Source of the DNA: Kitagawia praeruptora
Lineage: Eukaryota; Streptophyta; Magnoliopsida; Apiales; Apiaceae
NCBI GenBank assembly: GCA_037693485.1
Contig: CM075351.1
Span: 96,428,001 to 96,492,000 of the forward strand
DNA: 64,000 bases
Direction: 5' to 3'
Both the position numbers and the translations under genes were made by a program. Within the stretch, counting starts at the first letter, position 1; each line of letters opens with the position of its first letter. Below the pieces are notes generated by a model. That model saw only the letters and a list, made by a program, of their open reading frames with translations, was not told the DNA's origin and ran no database searches. Of the stretch, positions 37,102-48,542 are shown piece by piece.

Positions 37102-38346
37102 CTATTCTTCTTCATCTTCAGAATCATCCCAGCATTTTCCTTCAGCCACATAGGCTTTCCCTTGATTCCTCTTAAACTGATTTCCAGATCCTTTTCCCTG
37201 ATTCTGTCTTAGTCTTCTACACTCAGTAGCAAAATGACCTAGCTCATTGCAGTTGTAACATCTGAACTTTGACCTATCCACCAATCCGGTCTTGTATCCT
37301 CCTCTTGTGGCTCCACCAATGGCCTTTGAAAAACTTCCCTTGTTGAACTTAGATGATTGACCCTGTGGCTTGTATGACTTGTCCCTTCTGAACTTGATAT
37401 TCTTGAATCTCTTAGCCATATAAGCCATGGTTGGATTATCCATGCTTTCAATCTCTTTTACTGTGTAGAAGTCTTCATCTTCAACATCTTTCAGCTGCAG
37501 AACCACCTTCTCCTCATCATCCAACACCTCCTCAATCTTCAAGGATGGCATCTGTGTTGGTTGTGAACTTTGTGATGGTTCACTTGGACAAGCTACTTGT
37601 GGTTCATGAGCTACAAGGGCTCCTGACATGTTTGCTAACTTTCCTTTGGTTCTAGTTTGAATAGCTCTCTTTTGAAAAAGCTCGAGTTCACATGATTTGA
37701 GCACACCATAGAGAGTTTCAAGAGAGACATCATTCAAGTTTCTTCCCTCTCTTATGGCTGTGACTTTGTGCTCAAGATGCTCAGGGAGAGTGAGCAGAAA
37801 TTTGATGTTAATCTCCTTTCTATTATAGAACTTCCCATGAATTTGGAACTCAGCTATTAGCTTACTGAACCTCTCAAACATGTGTGTAAGTTCTTCGCCT
37901 AGTTTAGCCATAAAGGCTTCATATTGTGACACAAGAATTTGTCTTTGATTCTCGCGAACCTCTTCACTTCCTTCACACAGCAACTCTATCTTACTCCACA
38001 TCTCTTTTGCAGATGTACATCCCATGACATTACCACACATGGCTTTGTCTAATGTAAGTGAGTCGAGCAAGATAAGTTGTAAATAGTCATCCAAGACTAC
38101 TTTCTCCTTTTCGGTCTCTGTGTACTCTGAAGGCTTCTTTGCAACCCAATGGGATGGAATGACTTCATCATTCACAGTAGCAGCAGCTACTTCCTTCTGA
38201 AGTATGAAGGGGCCATTCTCAAGAATTCCCAAGTACAGTGGATGGGTAGCTTTGATAAATAACAAGATCTTTCTTTTCCAGAAATTGTAGTTTTCTTCAT
38301 CAAAGGCTGGAATCTTGATTCCACTTGACTTCTGAACACTCGTCAT
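37102..38346 (-). CDS. SIRE gag (UBN2-type) with zinc knuckle
   Basis: 414 codons starting shortly after the primer site. It has the copia gag start FDEENYNFWKRKILLFI, then ENQRQILVSQYEAFMA and LLTLPEHLEHKVTAIREGR, strongly SIRE-like, and a CCHC knuckle CYNCNELGHFATEC near residues 372-385. It ends in an acidic tail at a TAG that interrupts a frame which continues for another 94 codons. Structural protein of the cytoplasmic virus-like particle. Confidence 0.85.
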   Translation of the reverse strand: MTSVQKSSGIKIPAFDEENYNFWKRKILLFIKATHPLYLGILENGPFILQKEVAAATVNDEVIPSHWVAKKPSEYTETEKEKVVLDDYLQLILLDSLTLDKAMCGNVMGCTSAKEMWSKIELLCEGSEEVRENQRQILVSQYEAFMAKLGEELTHMFERFSKLIAEFQIHGKFYNRKEINIKFLLTLPEHLEHKVTAIREGRNLNDVSLETLYGVLKSCELELFQKRAIQTRTKGKLANMSGALVAHEPQVACPSEPSQSSQPTQMPSLKIEEVLDDEEKVVLQLKDVEDEDFYTVKEIESMDNPTMAYMAKRFKNIKFRRDKSYKPQGQSSKFNKGSFSKAIGGATRGGYKTGLVDRSKFRCYNCNELGHFATECRRLRQNQGKGSGNQFKRNQGKAYVAEGKCWDDSEDEEE

Positions 38347-38375
38347 GATCTTCAGATTTGTATATCAATTTGGTC

Positions 38376-38387
38376 GCTCTGATACCA
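38376..38387 (-). promoter_or_regulatory. Primer-binding site of the SIRE element
   Basis: Minus strand TGGTATCAGAGC, complementary to initiator tRNA-Met, two bases from the LTR. Confidence 0.85.
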
Positions 38388-38389
38388 GT

Positions 38390-39448
38390 TGTTGGTCCCG
38401 GAGTATTGCAGAAGGGGGGGTTGAATGCAATACTGATAAAATTGAATCTTTAAATCAACAACAAAGGTAAAAATTATAGATTATCAGTAGCTGTATGCAA
38501 GCAATAAGTGAAACAAGATTTCTCATAAAATAAATGTTTTATTTATCTTGTGTGAAGTGTTGCTACAACCTGGAAAGAGTGTTTCTCCAGCTTCGATATC
38601 TCAAGAGATACAAGATTGCTTCGTATGCGTACATGAATAGAAAAGAATCTAAGATGTATCTAAGTATACTAAGATACTCTGTTGTCTCTATCGCATGGGG
38701 TGTTGAGCTATTGTCGTTTTCAAGTGGCAGCTCATTACAATTTGCACACCCATGTGACTTTCCTAAATTGCTATACAGACAGGATAAACCTTATAAGTAA
38801 AGTAACCTAGATTCTTTCTATTTCTAGCTAATACAATTCTAGTAGATGTGGATATTACATACACCTCGAATTGACCAACCTTGTCTTGTGAATCTCTTAA
38901 GCTTCTGTCGTAGTCTTTGCAGGTCTGCTACAAACGATAGAGTGTTGCAGCAAATCTGTTTCTTGAACATGTAACCTGTCACGGGCTTTGACCGAGAAAA
39001 ATACCCAAATCAAATAATTCAAGGTGACAGTAACCTTAACCACAGAGTCTGTTGTCAAAGGAATATTCAGTAGTTCACAGTACGAGCTCCCGCCAATGTT
39101 GCTGTCGGAACTCCAGACTTGCTGTCAAGAGTGAGAATGTTACTGTCCCATGCTTCAGCCAATGTTGCTGTCAGATGTAGCTTTGTCGTGACTTTGCAAA
39201 ATTTATCTTCTTGTAACTTTACTGTCAAGAACGTGACAATAACTTTTATTCTTGCTGTCTTCTGGATGTATTCCTTGAGGCTTGAACAAATGTATGAACT
39301 TCTCCCAAATCATACAATTATTACATGACAACAATTATTCGAATACAAAGACATACTCTGGCTGTGACAGTATGTTCAACTTAATAAAAACTAAGTACAG
39401 GGAAATATAGTTAAGTTGTCTCTATGCTATCACCCATAAATCCCAACA
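38390..39448 (-). repeat. 5' LTR of the SIRE element
   Basis: 1,059 bp, partner of 18389-19449, followed by GAGGG. Confidence 0.92.
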
Positions 39449-40061
39449 GAGGGTTAAATTCTTTATCTATCATTCATATTTCTCATACGACTCATAATAT
39501 ACCCAATGTCCACTTTTATCATTACCCGGTTAAAGGTAACTTTTAATGTAATCAAAGTATATTAATCCTCGTATAGAAATATAATGATCTCAAGTCTAAG
39601 GATCATTACACCATTATCACTGTGAGTCTTTCTAATGACATTAATTATTAACATGTAGAATCTCACTGTGGGTCTATCCAGTGCCATGCATAATATTACA
39701 TGCACATATGTTCTTGACTTTAGTATCACTATACCTATGACCAATGAGATATGGTCATCTTGTCAACAAACATACTAATATTTATGCATTATAATCGTCC
39801 CATACTATTAATGCTCGATTAGGGATATTTAGGAATATTAGCACTATTCATATAATCTCATTTTTAAGTCACATACTTAAAGATATAGAATGCGTGTTAC
39901 ATATTCCAAGGACATTTATTATTCTAACATTTATTTCGCAGTAAATAAAGACATAATAAATCAATATTGAATAATCGATGAAACATAATCATTAAATCAC
40001 AAAATAGTCTTTCCTAGAAACATAATTACATTGTCTATAGGGCACTAACACTATCAGATTC

Positions 40062-41335
40062 TTCATATCAATTGCTTCCCAGAACCTCAGTCTTTTATAA
40101 TTGAAAATGAAAATGGCTTAACTAATTAAAGATGTTTTTAAAATTCCTTATACTGGGCTGATCTGTTATTAGTGAGTATAAAAGACTTAAAAAGTGAAAT
40201 GTTTTAAAGGTTTAAAGGTTTTGTAGATTGGAGGCGTAAGAGGCTAGGGTGGTCCTAGTCCAGCACTTTTATCTAGCGTAAGAGGCTAGGGTGGTCCTAG
40301 TCCAGCATTAAAGGCCAATGTGTTGCCTAATTGGGAACCCAATTTTAAGGTCCAGAGGGACTTCGTGTATGGGGACTTTACGTGGTTGATCACCCGTACT
40401 GTCCGATGTTAAGGAAAAGCTCCAATCAACTTAAATGTTTTTAAAAGATTTTATGAAAAGTATGTTTCAAAGATGAAAGGGTTTTAAAGAGAAGAATGTT
40501 TTGATAAGATATATATGTTTCAAGGTAAATAGTCATTTGTTTCGAAATTGTGGATATTAGAGTTAGTTGTTTTCTATCTTGATAAATATTTGGAAACTCA
40601 GTAAATTAAACAATGCGATTAAGGATGGATAGAAGTTTCCCAGTTATTCCCTTCGCGAGTAACATTGTACGTTGAAAGTGAAGTAAGAATGATTAGGGGA
40701 TTTCTTGATATTCTTTTTCCCAAAGTTTTATCTGAGGTAGTGATGGTTTGTAGCAAATGGAAACATTTTACTCTATGATGGAAATTGATTGATCTTTTAA
40801 GATAAAGTATTCATTGATATTGTTCATCAATGAATTATAGTAATATCGTTCTTTCACTATATTATTAACTTGTTGAGCGCTCTTTTGCTCACTCTTGCTT
40901 TGTTTTACCTAACCCTTTGCAGTTAGGATTAAGGATGATTTACTAAATTTATCCCTGTAAATGAGAGCGATGAGGCATTCTACACAGGATAGATTTCGGA
41001 GCTAGATCGGGTAAGCACAGATTGAGATTGAGCTACAGATGAGATGGTATAGTAAATTATATTCAGAGTAGTGATAGAAGTTGGAAGTAATTTGTATTAG
41101 TTAGATTCTTGTTTCATACCATAACCTGGAATCGATCCTCGGTGAGGAATCGTTGGTGTATTAGTTTTTAATTGTATTTGTAAGATTGGAATTTGGTTTG
41201 GGTAGAATTACAGGTGGATAGTCCGATTTACGAATACTTCATGCCAAAATTTTCTAAAATTCCCCTGTATCAAAGTCTATTTTATTATAAAAAGTATATT
41301 TTTCAGTATTGGAAAGTCGGGGCGTTAAATTCATT
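40062..41335. mobile_element. Probable Ty3-gypsy LTR remnant
   Basis: Ends in GGAAAGTCGGGGCGTTA, the style of the terminus of Tekay-like chromovirus LTRs (TAACGCCCCGACTTTCC on the other strand). It contains a 32-bp motif repeated twice (GCGTAAGAGGCTAGGGTGG..., at about 40229 and 40275) and GAGCGCTCTTTTGCTCACTC. No ORF, partner LTR or target duplication found. Confidence 0.4.
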
Positions 41336-41506
41336 CCATTGCATTTACGTTTCCTAAATCTTAAAGAATAAAAAAGTTTAATTTAGTACTTTTTTTACGA
41401 TTCCTTTTTCGATAAAAGTATTTTAAAAATATTTGAATTCAAAAAAGAATCGTAAAAATTATTAAGTAAAACTTTTTGATTAAATATCCACGGATTCCAA
41501 ATGGAG

Positions 41507-41948
41507 AAAATTACCAAAATAATCATATTTGAGTATGTTTGACCCTATTTACCGATCTAATACGGCGTTTCGTGTGAAGTATCAGTGCCTAATACGGCGT
41601 TTCGTGTGTCGTATCAGCAGCTAATACGGCGTTTGGTGTGCCGTATCAGTAGCTAATACGGCGTTTGGTGTGCCGTATCAGCGTTAATACTTCACACGAA
41701 ATGCCGTATCAATGTTGATAGTCTTACAGGCCCCGCCAGGAGTACTAAACTTTTAACCTAATACGTTACACCAAACGCCGTATCTCGATGTTACGACACA
41801 CGAAACGCCGTATCAGATGATAATACGGCACACGAAACTCCGTATTTAAAGGATACGGTGCACGCAATACCATATCCCGTCGGTATTTAGGGCCAACTTT
41901 TCCGGAATCAGTAATTTAAACAAATTTATCCCAAAAATGATTATTTTG
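41507..41948. mobile_element. Foldback element with nine 23-bp CG-rich dyads
   Basis: Outer inverted ends CCAAAATAATCAT (about 41515) and ATGATTATTTTGG (about 41937), then inner inverted segments CCCTATTTACCGA and TCGGTATTTAGGG. Between them are nine dyads of form ATACGGC-N9-GCCGTAT: 41560, 41592, 41624, 41656 (32-bp steps, loop GTTT(C/G)GTGT) and, in the opposite orientation, 41687, 41761, 41791, 41823 and 41853 (loop like ACACGAAAC). The ~160 bp just upstream (41345-41510) is related to 50742-50895, beside another dyad element. No coding capacity. Confidence 0.65.
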
Positions 41949-42069
41949 GACCTTCCCCCTTCCAAATGCCACAATTCAAAAATAAGATTCCTGATGATAG
42001 ATTAAAATGAGAGATCGTGTTACATTTTCGATGATTTACAATTTGGCATGCTGATTGTATATATATATA

Positions 42070-42433
42070 TAGGCTATCGTTCAAATAGAAACCAAGCTTA
42101 GAATAGAAACTAGAAACCTACACTAAATAAATTATATTTCATTTATTTTAATGGCTCCGCTAGGGGCACCTTCACAAAAAACTTATAAAATTCTTTGCTC
42201 TATTCAAAAAAAATAAAAAAAAAGTTATTGTTCACGTGCCACGTCATCGCGTGAACAGTAACTTTTTTTTACTTTTTTATTTTTTTAATTTTTTGTTGAA
42301 TAGAGCCAATAATTTTAAACGTTTTTTGTATTGGGGTACCCCTAATTTGGTCATTAGATTAGCTTGAAATATTTAATTTAGGTTGAGTTTCTAGTTTCTA
42401 TTCTAAGTTAGTTTCTATTAGAACAAGACCCTA
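42070..42433. mobile_element. MITE with long inverted repeats, whole-length hairpin
   Basis: The left end TAGGCTATCGTTC...AATAGAAAC and the right end, read in reverse, TAGGGTCTTGTTC...AATAGAAAC match over about 50 bp, including AGAATAGAAACTAGAAAC. The centre folds too: GTTATTGTTCACG and CGTGAACAGTAAC flank CCACGTCATC. It is inserted in a (TA)n tract, so the target duplication cannot be resolved. Confidence 0.7.
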
Positions 42434-42456
42434 TATATATATATATAGCAATATTA

Positions 42457-42638
42457 GATACCCCGAATTGGTACCCAAAAATTGTTTCCGAATGACGTGG
42501 CATCGATTACATGGCATAATGAAAATTTTTATTGGAGTAGTTGGTGTGAATGCAAGGGGATCCACATTATTATAACCAATTAAATTGATACACTTGGCAT
42601 TTGGGGAAATTTTTGGGAAGCAATTTGGTAAATTCCTT
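42457..42638. mobile_element. Short MITE-like inverted repeat
   Basis: AATTGGTACCCAAAAATTG at about 42466 pairs imperfectly with CAATTTTTGGG-type sequence ending near 42632 over about 35 bp. 182 bp, no ORF. Confidence 0.4.
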
Positions 42639-42639
42639 A

Positions 42640-43727
42640 TATATATTGCCTACTTTTTTCTAGTGTTCCAAAAATCGATAAAAATTTTAGGCAGAGTTAA
42701 TCGGATTTAATCGGGATTAAATGGTCAAAATATAAAAAAATGGATTAAGAAAAAAATTGCAAATATATAAGTTTTTTTAATAAAAAATGTAACTTATACA
42801 TAAAAGGGTAATTTCACTTGTCATGTTTGATAATAAAATAAAAATATTAATATTTATACTTGTATAAAATGTAGTTTTAAGATTAAAGTTAAATTATATA
42901 AAAATAATATTTAAATACATCTTATTAATGATCCAAATTATCATTTTAATTAATTTATTCTAAATTTTGAACTAAAACATTGCATGTGGTGTATTGCACT
43001 TTACTTAAAATTACTAAAGAAATTAACTCAAATTAACGAATTGTAATAAATTATAATGAAATACGATTATTAATATTTCAAATGTTCGATTTTAAACTTG
43101 AATATTGGAAGTGATGTATTAAATTAAGGACGAATATGCAAAGTGTTAAGGGCCAAATCCCCCATTTCTAGCTCATTTTCTTGTCATTTTACAAAAATTA
43201 TTTGTTCTCTTTTATTTTCTTTCTGTTCTTTTGTAGAAACTCAACTATAATTGTGGAGGAAATTTTGTCCGAGGGAGGTACAAGAACAGACTATATTCGA
43301 TTCTTAACCCAGATTTACCAAACAAAGCCTGTGAAACTTTTGAAGTTAACATATTACAAACCTACTCCTTAGAAAGTTTCACTTGCAGTTACAAGTTACA
43401 ACTACAACCATTCAAAAGTTTACATCCGAAGCTCTGTCCAAAAAAAAAGGTTTATATCCAATGCTGAATGCTGTGAGAAGACATTTTTCAATAATTGCCC
43501 GCATACATGCCAATTTTAATAGTATGAGCCTAAAAACAAACAAAATTACTAACAAATAGATAGCAAACACGTAAACACATCCCAGAGAAAGTCAACCAGT
43601 TGCAGGTCTGTCTGCAGCTATTGGTTAGAAAATATGTGCCAAAAGGATAAAAATTAGAGAATCAACTGAAAAATTATCAACACATACATAAATTAGTGAA
43701 TTAACAAACTGAGAGCAGAGCAGAAAA
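42640..43727. other. AT-rich stretch, no gene recognised
   Basis: A possible exon-like frame at 43223-43372 follows a TGTAG acceptor but matches nothing known. Confidence 0.4.
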
Positions 43728-44025
43728 TAGGGGCGTAAACGAGTCAAATTGTTCGTGAGTTATTCAAACTCGGCTCGTAAAATATTCAAATTCGATTCGG
43801 TAACAATCGAGCCGAGCTCGAGTTCAAGCTATTCGAATACTTTATCGAACCGAGCTCTAGCTTCAAATTACTCAGCTTGTAAGGTTTGCGAGCCTTAATT
43901 ATTTTTTAATATTTATATATTATACATATATTTATATACGAATATTAATATTTATATATAGTTTATGTATCTAATCGAGCCGAACTCGAGTCAAATTCGA
44001 ACTGAACTGATCATATTCAAGCTTG
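43728..44025. mobile_element. hAT-like fragment, left end only
   Basis: Starts TAGGGGCGTAAACGAG, a hAT-type terminus, with subterminal CGAGCCGAGCTCGAG motifs in both orientations (43805, 43977). The matching right terminus is missing. It stops at the border of the NKAP fragment. Confidence 0.5.
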
Positions 44026-44029
44026 AATA

Positions 44030-44469
44030 TGAGAGGGGCCTGGCACCAGCAAATGGATCATGAGAGGGGCCTGTATCTTCCACAATATGGTGCTGCACCA
44101 GACGCTGCAAATCAGCATAACCTTCTGCTCACGCTTTCCCTTCTCATAGTTAAACATAGCCAACGCCATTTTATCTTCAGCACGGTAAACTTGGTTTTCT
44201 TTTCTGATACGAATAGCATTCATCCTCTGATGCCTACTACCACTCATCACATATCCAAGATTCTCAAACTTGGAAATCTCATCAGCAGAAAGACCGAATT
44301 CTCCTCTACGTGGAAAACGCTTCCCTTGCTGATCATACTGAAGAATAGCATCTCCTTCACCAGGCCTTAGCGCACCTCCATAACTAATATGTCCTTCCGC
44401 CTTTGGTAAAGGCATCGGTCCAACCATAGGTTCGGCTTCCAAAGTCGCTTTTTTATCTGGGTTATATAA
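44030..44469 (-). pseudogene. NKAP (SynMuv-like) C-terminal exon fragment, frameshifted
   Basis: Minus strand from a splice-acceptor AG at 44470-44471. The conserved C-terminal domain of NKAP-family proteins, which are nuclear and linked to splicing and transcription, is clear: PMPLPKAEGHISYGGALRPGEG, QQGKRFPRRGE, LGYVMSGSRHQRMNAIRIRKENQVY. One base is missing near 44114-44117 (GTTATG-CTGAT, where an added G restores ADLQRLVQ). After this the proper residues to DPFAG are in another frame. No other exons are nearby, so this is a relocated gene scrap beside a hAT fragment. A GGCCCCTCTCAT segment is duplicated at its 3' end. Confidence 0.8.
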
Positions 44470-44917
44470 CTACATAATCCCGGTTGTTCCAAAGTCTGTC
44501 AGTCAATTACAGTGACAACAGGTACATGACTCTATATGCATTTCAAATGACTGCAGCAAAATTAGTCAGACACAATGAAGACACCATCTAGTTGATTGTC
44601 ATAATACAAATTAGCTTATTAAGGATCATTTAAAATATATATCATAGAATAAAATGATACTCATGCTAGAAGAGCTAATAACTTGAAATGATGACGGAAA
44701 AGCTGAGTTTGCACAGATATGAACATTCCTAAGTCAATATTTTCCTCTGCTCAAAGGTAGCTCATTTGCTTCTTTTAACAGCACATCTTTATGACATCAC
44801 AAATCATTATTGTGTAACTCTCAAAATGAGGCTGACCCTTTGAGAAATTTGGTCTTGATAAAGATTCGTCAGTTCTGTAATGACATAAGTTTGTACAAAA
44901 TTAAACAAGAACTCCTA
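44470..44917. other. No gene seen
   Basis: AT-rich sequence 3' of PPR-B. No match recognised. Confidence 0.5.
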
Positions 44918-46141
44918 TTACCTATCGTAACAGCTTCTTGCATTAAGCAAAGCAGAATTCTGTATGTTTTGGTTCCGGAGATCCCTTAACAACGAGGTGG
45001 TAGATGCAACTGCTGGGAAGCCCTGAACATGCATGGTGTTATGGAGTACAAATGCTTCACTGTACCTATTATTTTGTATACATCCATGGATAAGTATATT
45101 GTACGTAACATTGTTGGGATTAAGACCTCGGTCTAGCATATTCTTATACTGGTTCAATGCTTCAACATGTCTACCCAAACGCATAAGCCCCTTCAAAATA
45201 GTGGTGTAAGTTTCAACGGTAGGTACCAATCCTTCTAGGGGCATTTGTCTGAAAAGTTCGATTGCTTTGTCCACTTTCAACTTCTTACAATACCCATTTA
45301 TCAAAATGCTTTAGGTATGACTATTGGGCAATATCCCCTTGCTAATCATTGTATCGAGCACTTCCAGTGCCCTATCTATTTCTCCTCGTAAACAATATCC
45401 ATCCATCAGTGTACTATATGTCACTACATCAGGATATTCACCTTTTTTAATCATCGTCTCAACCAATTCCTCAGCAGCTTTAATCTTTCCTTCTTTGCAA
45501 AATGCATTGACCAATATACTATATGTATGGAAATCCGAACATATATTTCTACTTTCCATCTCTTTTAACATACGTTTAGCTTCACCCCATTTATTAAAAT
45601 TGCATAAACTCTGAATAACAGAGCTGTAAGTTATAACATTCGGTTGTACACCTCTATCACTCATTTCCGAAAGAAGCTTCAAAGCATCATCAACTAGCTT
45701 ATCCTTACATAAAGCATTAATCACCACATTATACGTCACCCTATCCGGTTCACAATGACTCATTTCCATATACCTAAACCACCTAACCGCCATCGAAGTT
45801 TTCCCCCTTTTACTCAAACAATTAATAATAGTCGTATACATAACACGATTCGGTCTAACTAAATTCAACCTAACCAACTTACAGAAAACATTCTCCACCT
45901 CCACAAACATATCTTTCCCAATCAAATCTTTCCCAATCAAGCCTTTAATCAAAGTGGTAAACGTAACCACATTCGGCCTAAACCCACATTTAACAATCAT
46001 ACTGAACACGGAAAACGAACACTTAGCTTCATTTAATCGACAAAAACAGTTAATAACAATATTAAGAGTATAAATATCAACAGGAATATTAAAAACACAC
46101 ATATCACGAAACACGAAGACCGAAACAGAGTACTCTTTCAT
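44918..46141 (-). pseudogene. RFL-type PPR gene B, 5' truncated with an in-frame stop
   Basis: Frame 46141-45314 continues to 44918 in the same phase apart from a TAA at 45311-45313, where the family has Tyr or Asn (SHT-stop-SILING). About ten PPR repeats (VVTYSTLMDGYCLRGE type) remain. The presequence and first ~115 residues are missing. Upstream of the Met at 46141 the sequence changes abruptly to the 3' flank of the next PPR gene, so the truncation is a recombination joint. Diverged from A and C (for example an inserted IGKDLIGKD). Confidence 0.82.
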
Positions 46142-46960
46142 TTAAACACATTTATTGAAATACCTTCTAATACATGCTTATTTCATTTATCTTTTATATT
46201 TCATCATTTCACAGAATAAAATTAAGTACCTTGGTAGTTTATTTTCCTGAGATTAACAATAACCAGAGAGAGGATGAGCTTAGTAGTTCCCAAAACTGAA
46301 GAAATTGATCCAAAGTAGTGCAAAATGATAAAGATTCCATATAACAAAATAGTCACTGAACTTAAGTAACGACATCAAGAACTTTCTAGGCTAAGAGAAA
46401 GTGGTTTTGAATTCAAAGAATCAATTATCATGAAAGTGGTAAATACATCTGCTCAGAAGACATCTTGCAAGTTGTCATTGTAAATTTTAATTAAATAATT
46501 TACAGTTTGAGACTTTAGAACTTGTAAATTTAAAAATTAAACATCTAACCTCTAAGCAACCTCTAAGTTGCTTATGTAAATTTCAAATAAACAGTTTACA
46601 ATCTGAGGTTTTAACAATTAATGATAAATAAATTTCAATAAAAATCTAATTTTTTGAGTTATATCATCTAATAGAATAAAATTTTAGTACATTTTTGAAA
46701 TCTATTCTCCTGAGACATTAACAATAACCAAAGAGAGGGTGAGCTTAGTAGTCTCCAAAAATGAAGAAATTGATCCAAAGTAGTACAAACTGATTACGTA
46801 TAAAAGAAAAGCAACTGAACTAGAGTAACTAAATTAACAACGTAAAGAAAGGGCATTTTAAATTCAAAGCACAAGTATCATGAGGTGGTAAAGACATCTG
46901 ATTAAAAGACAGCAGCCAAGCAAGTTGTCTGTCAATTTTAAACAGACAATTAACAAACTG
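46142..46960. repeat. Two tandem copies of the PPR 3' flank
   Basis: 46146-46560 and about 46640-46960 both match the flank of PPR-A at 6636-7036 (marker AATAACCA(G/A)AGAGAGG at 46258 and 46724). The first copy is closer to the PPR-A flank than the second. Confidence 0.75.
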
Positions 46961-48542
46961 AGACGTCTTATAACATAAAACATCTAACCTCTAACTATGT
47001 CAGGTACTTCTTACGCAATGCAATAATAGCAGGATCCTGTTCTTTCGATTCAAGCAAGTTCAGTAACACGGAGGTGGTAGATGAATCTGCTGAGAAGTCA
47101 CGGGAACGCATCTGATCTATGAGAACACTTGCTTCATTGTACTTCTTATGGTGAAAGCAACCACGGATAAGTGTGTTGTAGGTTACGTCATTCGGCATGC
47201 AATCATTGGCTTCCATTTCCACAAATAGTTCATTTGCTTTGTCGAGTAAACCTTCTTGACAAAATCCTTGAATCATCATGGTGTATGTCTTCACATCAGG
47301 TTGCAAATCTTTTGAAGGAAGGCTGTCAAAAATATTTATTGCCTTTCCAAAATTTCCATTCTTGCACAATCCGTCAATCAGGATATTGTACGTGTGAATA
47401 TGAGGAGGAAACCCATTGCTTTGCATCAGATTAAAAAAAGACATTGCTTCATCCATGTATCGGTTCCTAAAAAGTCCATCTAACATGGTATTGCATGTCA
47501 CGATATCAAGTTTAAGACCTTTGTTCAGCATCATCTTCTCCTTGAAAAAATTCCGTGCTTCAACATGTCTACCCGTATGGAAAAAACCTTGCAATATAGT
47601 ATTGTAAGTCTCAATAGTCGGTGTCAAACCTTCAAGCGGCATTCGTTGAAAGAGATCTATTGCTCTATCCACTTTCAACTTCTTACAATAACCATTAATC
47701 AAGATATTATAGCTACGAGTGTCGGGCATTATTCCCCTTCTCTTCATGGTTCCAAGCACTGTTAGTGCTTCATCAACTTCCCCCCTCAAGCAGTATCCAT
47801 CCATGAGTGCACTATAAGTGACTACATCAGGAGAGTGGCCTCTTTGAGTCATGAACTCTATCACATGCTCTGCATCTTTAATCATGCCTTCTTTGCCATA
47901 TGCATCAACCAAAATATTGAAAGTATAAACAGTTGGAGAGATGTTACTAATACTCATTTCTCTTAACAATTCATTGACATCCTGCCATCGACTAAAGTCA
48001 CACAGGCCTTGGATTAATGAGTTATAGGTTATAACGTTTGGCGGTATGCCTTTCTTGGTCATTTGATGGAGGAGATCCAACGCTTGATCCACTAATCTAA
48101 GTTTACATACACAATCAATTAATGTGTTATAAGTTATTGCATCGGGTTTGCAACCTTTCTTCTCCATATACCTGAACAGCATAAAAGCCTCAGAAATATG
48201 ACCTCTCTTGAAGAGGCCGTTAATGACAGTGTTATAGGTTACAACATTGGGTTGAATAACTTTGAATCTGACGAGGTTTGTGAACAAAAGCTGAGCCTCC
48301 ACAGGATTATCTTGGAAAATGAGGCCCCTAATAAGAGTGTTATAAGTAACCACAGTTGGTACAAAACCGCGCTTGATGATTCCAGCCAATAAAGAAAAGG
48401 CATAATCGACACGATTCAAATGACAAAAACAGTTAATGGCAGTAGTGAAAGTAAAAATATCAACAGGAATGTTTTTAACACACATATCCCTAAAGAGGGA
48501 GACAGCTACGGAGTGCTCTTTCATTTTGACAAGAGCAGCTAA

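Larger units (their letters stand above)
18384..39453 (-). mobile_element. SIRE/Maximus-type Ty1-copia retrotransposon, full-length but decayed
   Basis: GAGGG at 18384-18388 and 39449-39453 is the target duplication. LTRs are 18389-19449 and 38390-39448. Without the nested 7,042-bp gypsy element the copia element is about 14.0 kb, very large for copia. Order in the minus direction: initiator-Met primer site, gag with zinc knuckle, linker with a second zinc knuckle, protease and integrase, RT, RNase H, then about 5 kb of accessory ORF sequence, then the polypurine tract. The LTRs differ at about 40 positions by eye (near 4%), so the insertion is not recent. Several nonsense codons confirm decay. 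Confidence 0.9.
17438..40061 (-). mobile_element. Solo copia-type LTR, split by a nested SIRE element
   Basis: GATTC at 17438-17442 and 40057-40061 flanks two half-sequences, 17443-18388 and 39454-40056, which join to a 1,549-bp LTR once the SIRE insertion and one of its target copies are removed. Ends are TGTTGGG (left) and CTATCA (right). In minus orientation the start is TGATAGTGTTAGTGCCCTA, like many plant copia LTRs. A TATATATA box lies at about 17823-17830, with a leader-like region downstream of it on the minus strand. No internal domain or second LTR is present, so LTR-LTR recombination is inferred. Confidence 0.75.

Noticed and set aside
41560..41875. CRISPR-like regular array
   Set aside because: Units have 32-bp steps but only 9-nt gaps, the repeats are dyads in both orientations, and this is plant nuclear DNA.
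43181..43372. Possible small secreted protein
   Set aside because: The hydrophobic start lies before a TGTAG splice-like site, nothing matches it, and the context is AT-rich intergenic DNA.
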